NCBI GenBank assembly: GCA_913062555.1
Contig: CAJXVU010000005.1
Coordinates: forward strand, 1 to 64,000
DNA: 64,000 nucleotides
Source: an uncultured Bacteroidota bacterium
GTDB lineage: Bacteria; Bacteroidota; Bacteroidia; Flavobacteriales; Flavobacteriaceae
Direction of reading: 5' to 3'
Part shown: in pieces, positions 62,149 to 64,000 of the stretch
Layout of the letters: the number at the start of each line of letters is the position of its first letter
Position numbering within the stretch: the first letter of the stretch is position 1
Notes under the pieces: model-generated
What the model was told of the DNA's origin: nothing
The model's input: the letters and a program-made list of their open reading frames with translations, nothing else
The model's database searches: none
Program-made: the position numbers and the translations under genes

Positions 62149-64000
62149 TTAAAACTTCCATATCGCATAAAATTGCCAGTAGTTAAAGTTGTCTTCAAAG
62201 TTCATCACATAGCGCGCTCCCAAACTTGGGCCAATACGTGAAAATCCAGCAGTAGCCTCAATTAAAAACCCCTTTTTAAAATTTGTAAATGATTTGGAGG
62301 TTTTGTTCGTTTCTGTTTCTTTATTAAACACAAAATCAGTTGTTAATCCTTCAAAATCTTCAATTAAAAGCGTTTGGTTATGTGCTTCGCTAATATTGAA
62401 ATTGGATTGTATCCCAGCGCCAATTCCAATAAAATTGTTGAGATTATATCGGATTAATATTGGAACTTCCCAGTTAATATTAGTAAATTCTGTGGCATTG
62501 GTTTTACGTTGAAGGTGTCTAAATCCTTGAACGCCATCTACTATTTGCTCACTTACACTACTTGTGGAATAGCTGTTAAAATTATTAACCAATTCTACCT
62601 GCCAATACCATTTGTATGACTTATATGGAGAAACTGTTGCGCCAACAAAATAGCTTTTGGAATCTTCTAAATCAGGATAATAATTATAGCCGGTTTTTGC
62701 ACCTATAGATATTCCAGGTAAAAATCGAGTGGTAGAATAATTAGTGATTATTGGTTCGTTTTTATCAAAAATTATTGCGGTTCTACTTTTTGTTTTCTTT
62801 TTGTGAAAATCTTTGGTGAATTTGATACTGTATTTTACAAAGCCTTTTGTGGAGTCTTTTTCCTTTACATTTTTTTGATTAGTTCCGGGTAAATAAATGT
62901 TTTTAAAAGTAAATATGGCTTGGGTATCTGTAAATGTGGTATCTAAACAGCTGTAATTTACAGGTTCTTTAGGGCAAATTTTACATTTCGGATACATGTC
63001 TAAAACTTTTAAAGTTGACTTATCTAACATTTCTGGAATGTCTGTTTCTAGTTTGATTGTTCGAGCTGGACCTTCACCATTATTTTGAAATTTTATTTTA
63101 TATTTTAAAGTTTTAAACCGCACGATCCTATAATTCATAAACGTTCCATTAGAAGACATTTTATTGGGGTCATGGGAGGTTACGATTTCCATCTCCATGT
63201 CTTTTATGTTATGATTGTCGTAATTATTATCTGGAACATAAACGCCTCTTACACCAATAATAGCACTCGTGTCTTTTAACATTTCAGGCGTCGTTTCTAA
63301 GGTGAAAAACACATTCCGTTCTTCTCCGGGACGCATATTATTAAACTCCAAAATATTGAAATTTTTATAATATGATTTGCTAGTTTCTAGCGTTAATGGC
63401 AAGTTTGTTTTCTCGGTGGAATCTTGAATTATTATAGGGTTTGAAATTGCAATATCGTTTGAGGCTAAATAGCTGTGGGAATCATTCAAATCAGGTGTAA
63501 ATGCCAAGGTGTTTTCAAAAACTTCTTTTTCGTCATGATGCGTTCTAATGTCTGAAATAGTAAAATTATCTGCCTTATATTTTAGCTCATTATAAAATAA
63601 AAACAGCTTTCCTTGAGTCACATAATCTTTGGGATTTTTATAGCTCATAATCACCACAATGTTTTCTTCGGGCATTGGCTCTCGATTGCGTTGCAAATTG
63701 AAGTTGTTAGTCATGGTAGCCTCATCATTATAGTCTTTAGATACGGAATTAACCGTTACTTTTTTAGGCCGAGTACTAGGAGGTTTTCCAATGTCATAAT
63801 TGTTAGTAGCCCAAAGTTTTATGTCGTAAGTACCTTTGCTTTTATAGATGTGTTTGGGTTTTTTTTCTTTGCTAAAATTCCCATCTCCAAATTCCCAATA
63901 ATACGAATAGAATGCTTTTGGAGCTCCTGCAATTTGGTTTAATGGAGGAGTTTCTGGGGTGAATTCGACTTCGTTACCTGTAGTTTTAAATATGATTGTT
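62149..64000 (-). CDS. PKD-domain outer-membrane barrel protein, 5'-truncated by window edge
   Basis: The minus-strand frame stays open from 64000 to the stop at 62149 (617 codons visible), so the gene begins right of the window; the ATG at 63714 is internal. The first visible part is a PKD domain (YYWEFGDGNFSKEKKPKHIYKSKGTYDIKLWATNNYD, in pieces), then several beta-sandwich modules (about codons 100-400, one with paired cysteines CKICPKE) and a C-terminal membrane beta-barrel of about 190 residues ending in Phe (NYWQFYAIWKF). It lies 107 bases upstream of the CHAT gene. A surface protein fixed in the outer membrane is likely; ligand unknown. Confidence 0.78.
   Translation of the reverse strand, partial: TIIFKTTGNEVEFTPETPPLNQIAGAPKAFYSYYWEFGDGNFSKEKKPKHIYKSKGTYDIKLWATNNYDIGKPPSTRPKKVTVNSVSKDYNDEATMTNNFNLQRNREPMPEENIVVIMSYKNPKDYVTQGKLFLFYNELKYKADNFTISDIRTHHDEKEVFENTLAFTPDLNDSHSYLASNDIAISNPIIIQDSTEKTNLPLTLETSKSYYKNFNILEFNNMRPGEERNVFFTLETTPEMLKDTSAIIGVRGVYVPDNNYDNHNIKDMEMEIVTSHDPNKMSSNGTFMNYRIVRFKTLKYKIKFQNNGEGPARTIKLETDIPEMLDKSTLKVLDMYPKCKICPKEPVNYSCLDTTFTDTQAIFTFKNIYLPGTNQKNVKEKDSTKGFVKYSIKFTKDFHKKKTKSRTAIIFDKNEPIITNYSTTRFLPGISIGAKTGYNYYPDLEDSKSYFVGATVSPYKSYKWYWQVELVNNFNSYSTSSVSEQIVDGVQGFRHLQRKTNATEFTNINWEVPILIRYNLNNFIGIGAGIQSNFNISEAHNQTLLIEDFEGLTTDFVFNKETETNKTSKSFTNFKKGFLIEATAGFSRIGPSLGARYVMNFEDNFNYWQFYAIWKF

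Noticed and set aside
63712-63714. ATG as the start of the PKD/barrel protein
   Set aside because: The frame continues upstream to the window edge and encodes a PKD domain, so this ATG is internal.
1-64000. CRISPR arrays, rRNA operons, insertion sequences or prophage genes
   Set aside because: None seen: no regularly spaced repeats, no transposase, integrase or phage structural genes, and no rRNA-like sequence.

Overview
The window is AT-rich and gene-dense. Everything in it points to a member of the Bacteroidota, most likely a (marine) Flavobacteriaceae species: TonB-dependent receptors with an N-terminal carboxypeptidase-regulatory-like domain, many short-signal lipoproteins, -7 promoter elements of the form TAnnTTTG with no Shine-Dalgarno sequences, eukaryote-like class Ia ribonucleotide reductase, a PKD/outer-membrane barrel protein, and a Sec-type (clade II) nitrous oxide reductase cluster. 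No rRNA, intact tRNA, IS element, prophage or CRISPR array was seen. The genes at both edges (dsbD on the left, the PKD protein on the right) are cut by the window.

Layout. 1-7 kb: dsbD (partial), a HupE/UreJ-like membrane protein, the dCMP deaminase-CtpA pair, a minimal FAD protein, MarC and a DUF3109 protein. 7-12 kb: a candidate small RNA, then nrdB and nrdA separated by a strongly folded leader, then an RDD membrane protein. 12-21 kb: an ion-uptake block: a PiT transporter fused to a PhoU-like domain, an OprP-like porin preceded by a previously unannotated Cys-containing leader peptide overlapping an intrinsic terminator, then a beta-helix lipoprotein and its TonB receptor. 21-30 kb: housekeeping (dgt, dxs, tadA, aspS), a FISUMP lipoprotein, and a ClC protein lacking both proton-coupling glutamates. 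30-36 kb: two tandem paralogous TonB receptors with duplicated promoters. 36-43 kb: a TetR-TolC-adaptor-RND efflux operon with a likely TetR operator. 43-46 kb: polyprenyl synthetase, two small genes, tryptophanase. 46-54 kb: the nos cluster (cytochrome c, fasciclin lipoprotein, nosZ, membrane protein, nosL, nosD, nosF, nosY) transcribed leftward, divergent from an Rrf2-type regulator. A Crp/Fnr-like palindrome lies exactly midway between the two divergent promoters. 54-58 kb: sucAB. 58-64 kb: a leftward cluster coding for a PKD outer-membrane barrel protein, a TPR-CHAT protease-like protein, a retropepsin-like aspartic protease and a LuxR-type response regulator.

Best leads: (1) the leader-peptide attenuator upstream of the porin, which suggests control by cysteine supply and perhaps sulfate rather than phosphate uptake; (2) the CHAT/retropepsin/PKD-barrel/response-regulator cluster, which looks like an uncharacterised envelope protease-signalling module; (3) the symmetric nos/rrf2 control region. 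All functions are read from motifs and context only; no database search was possible.
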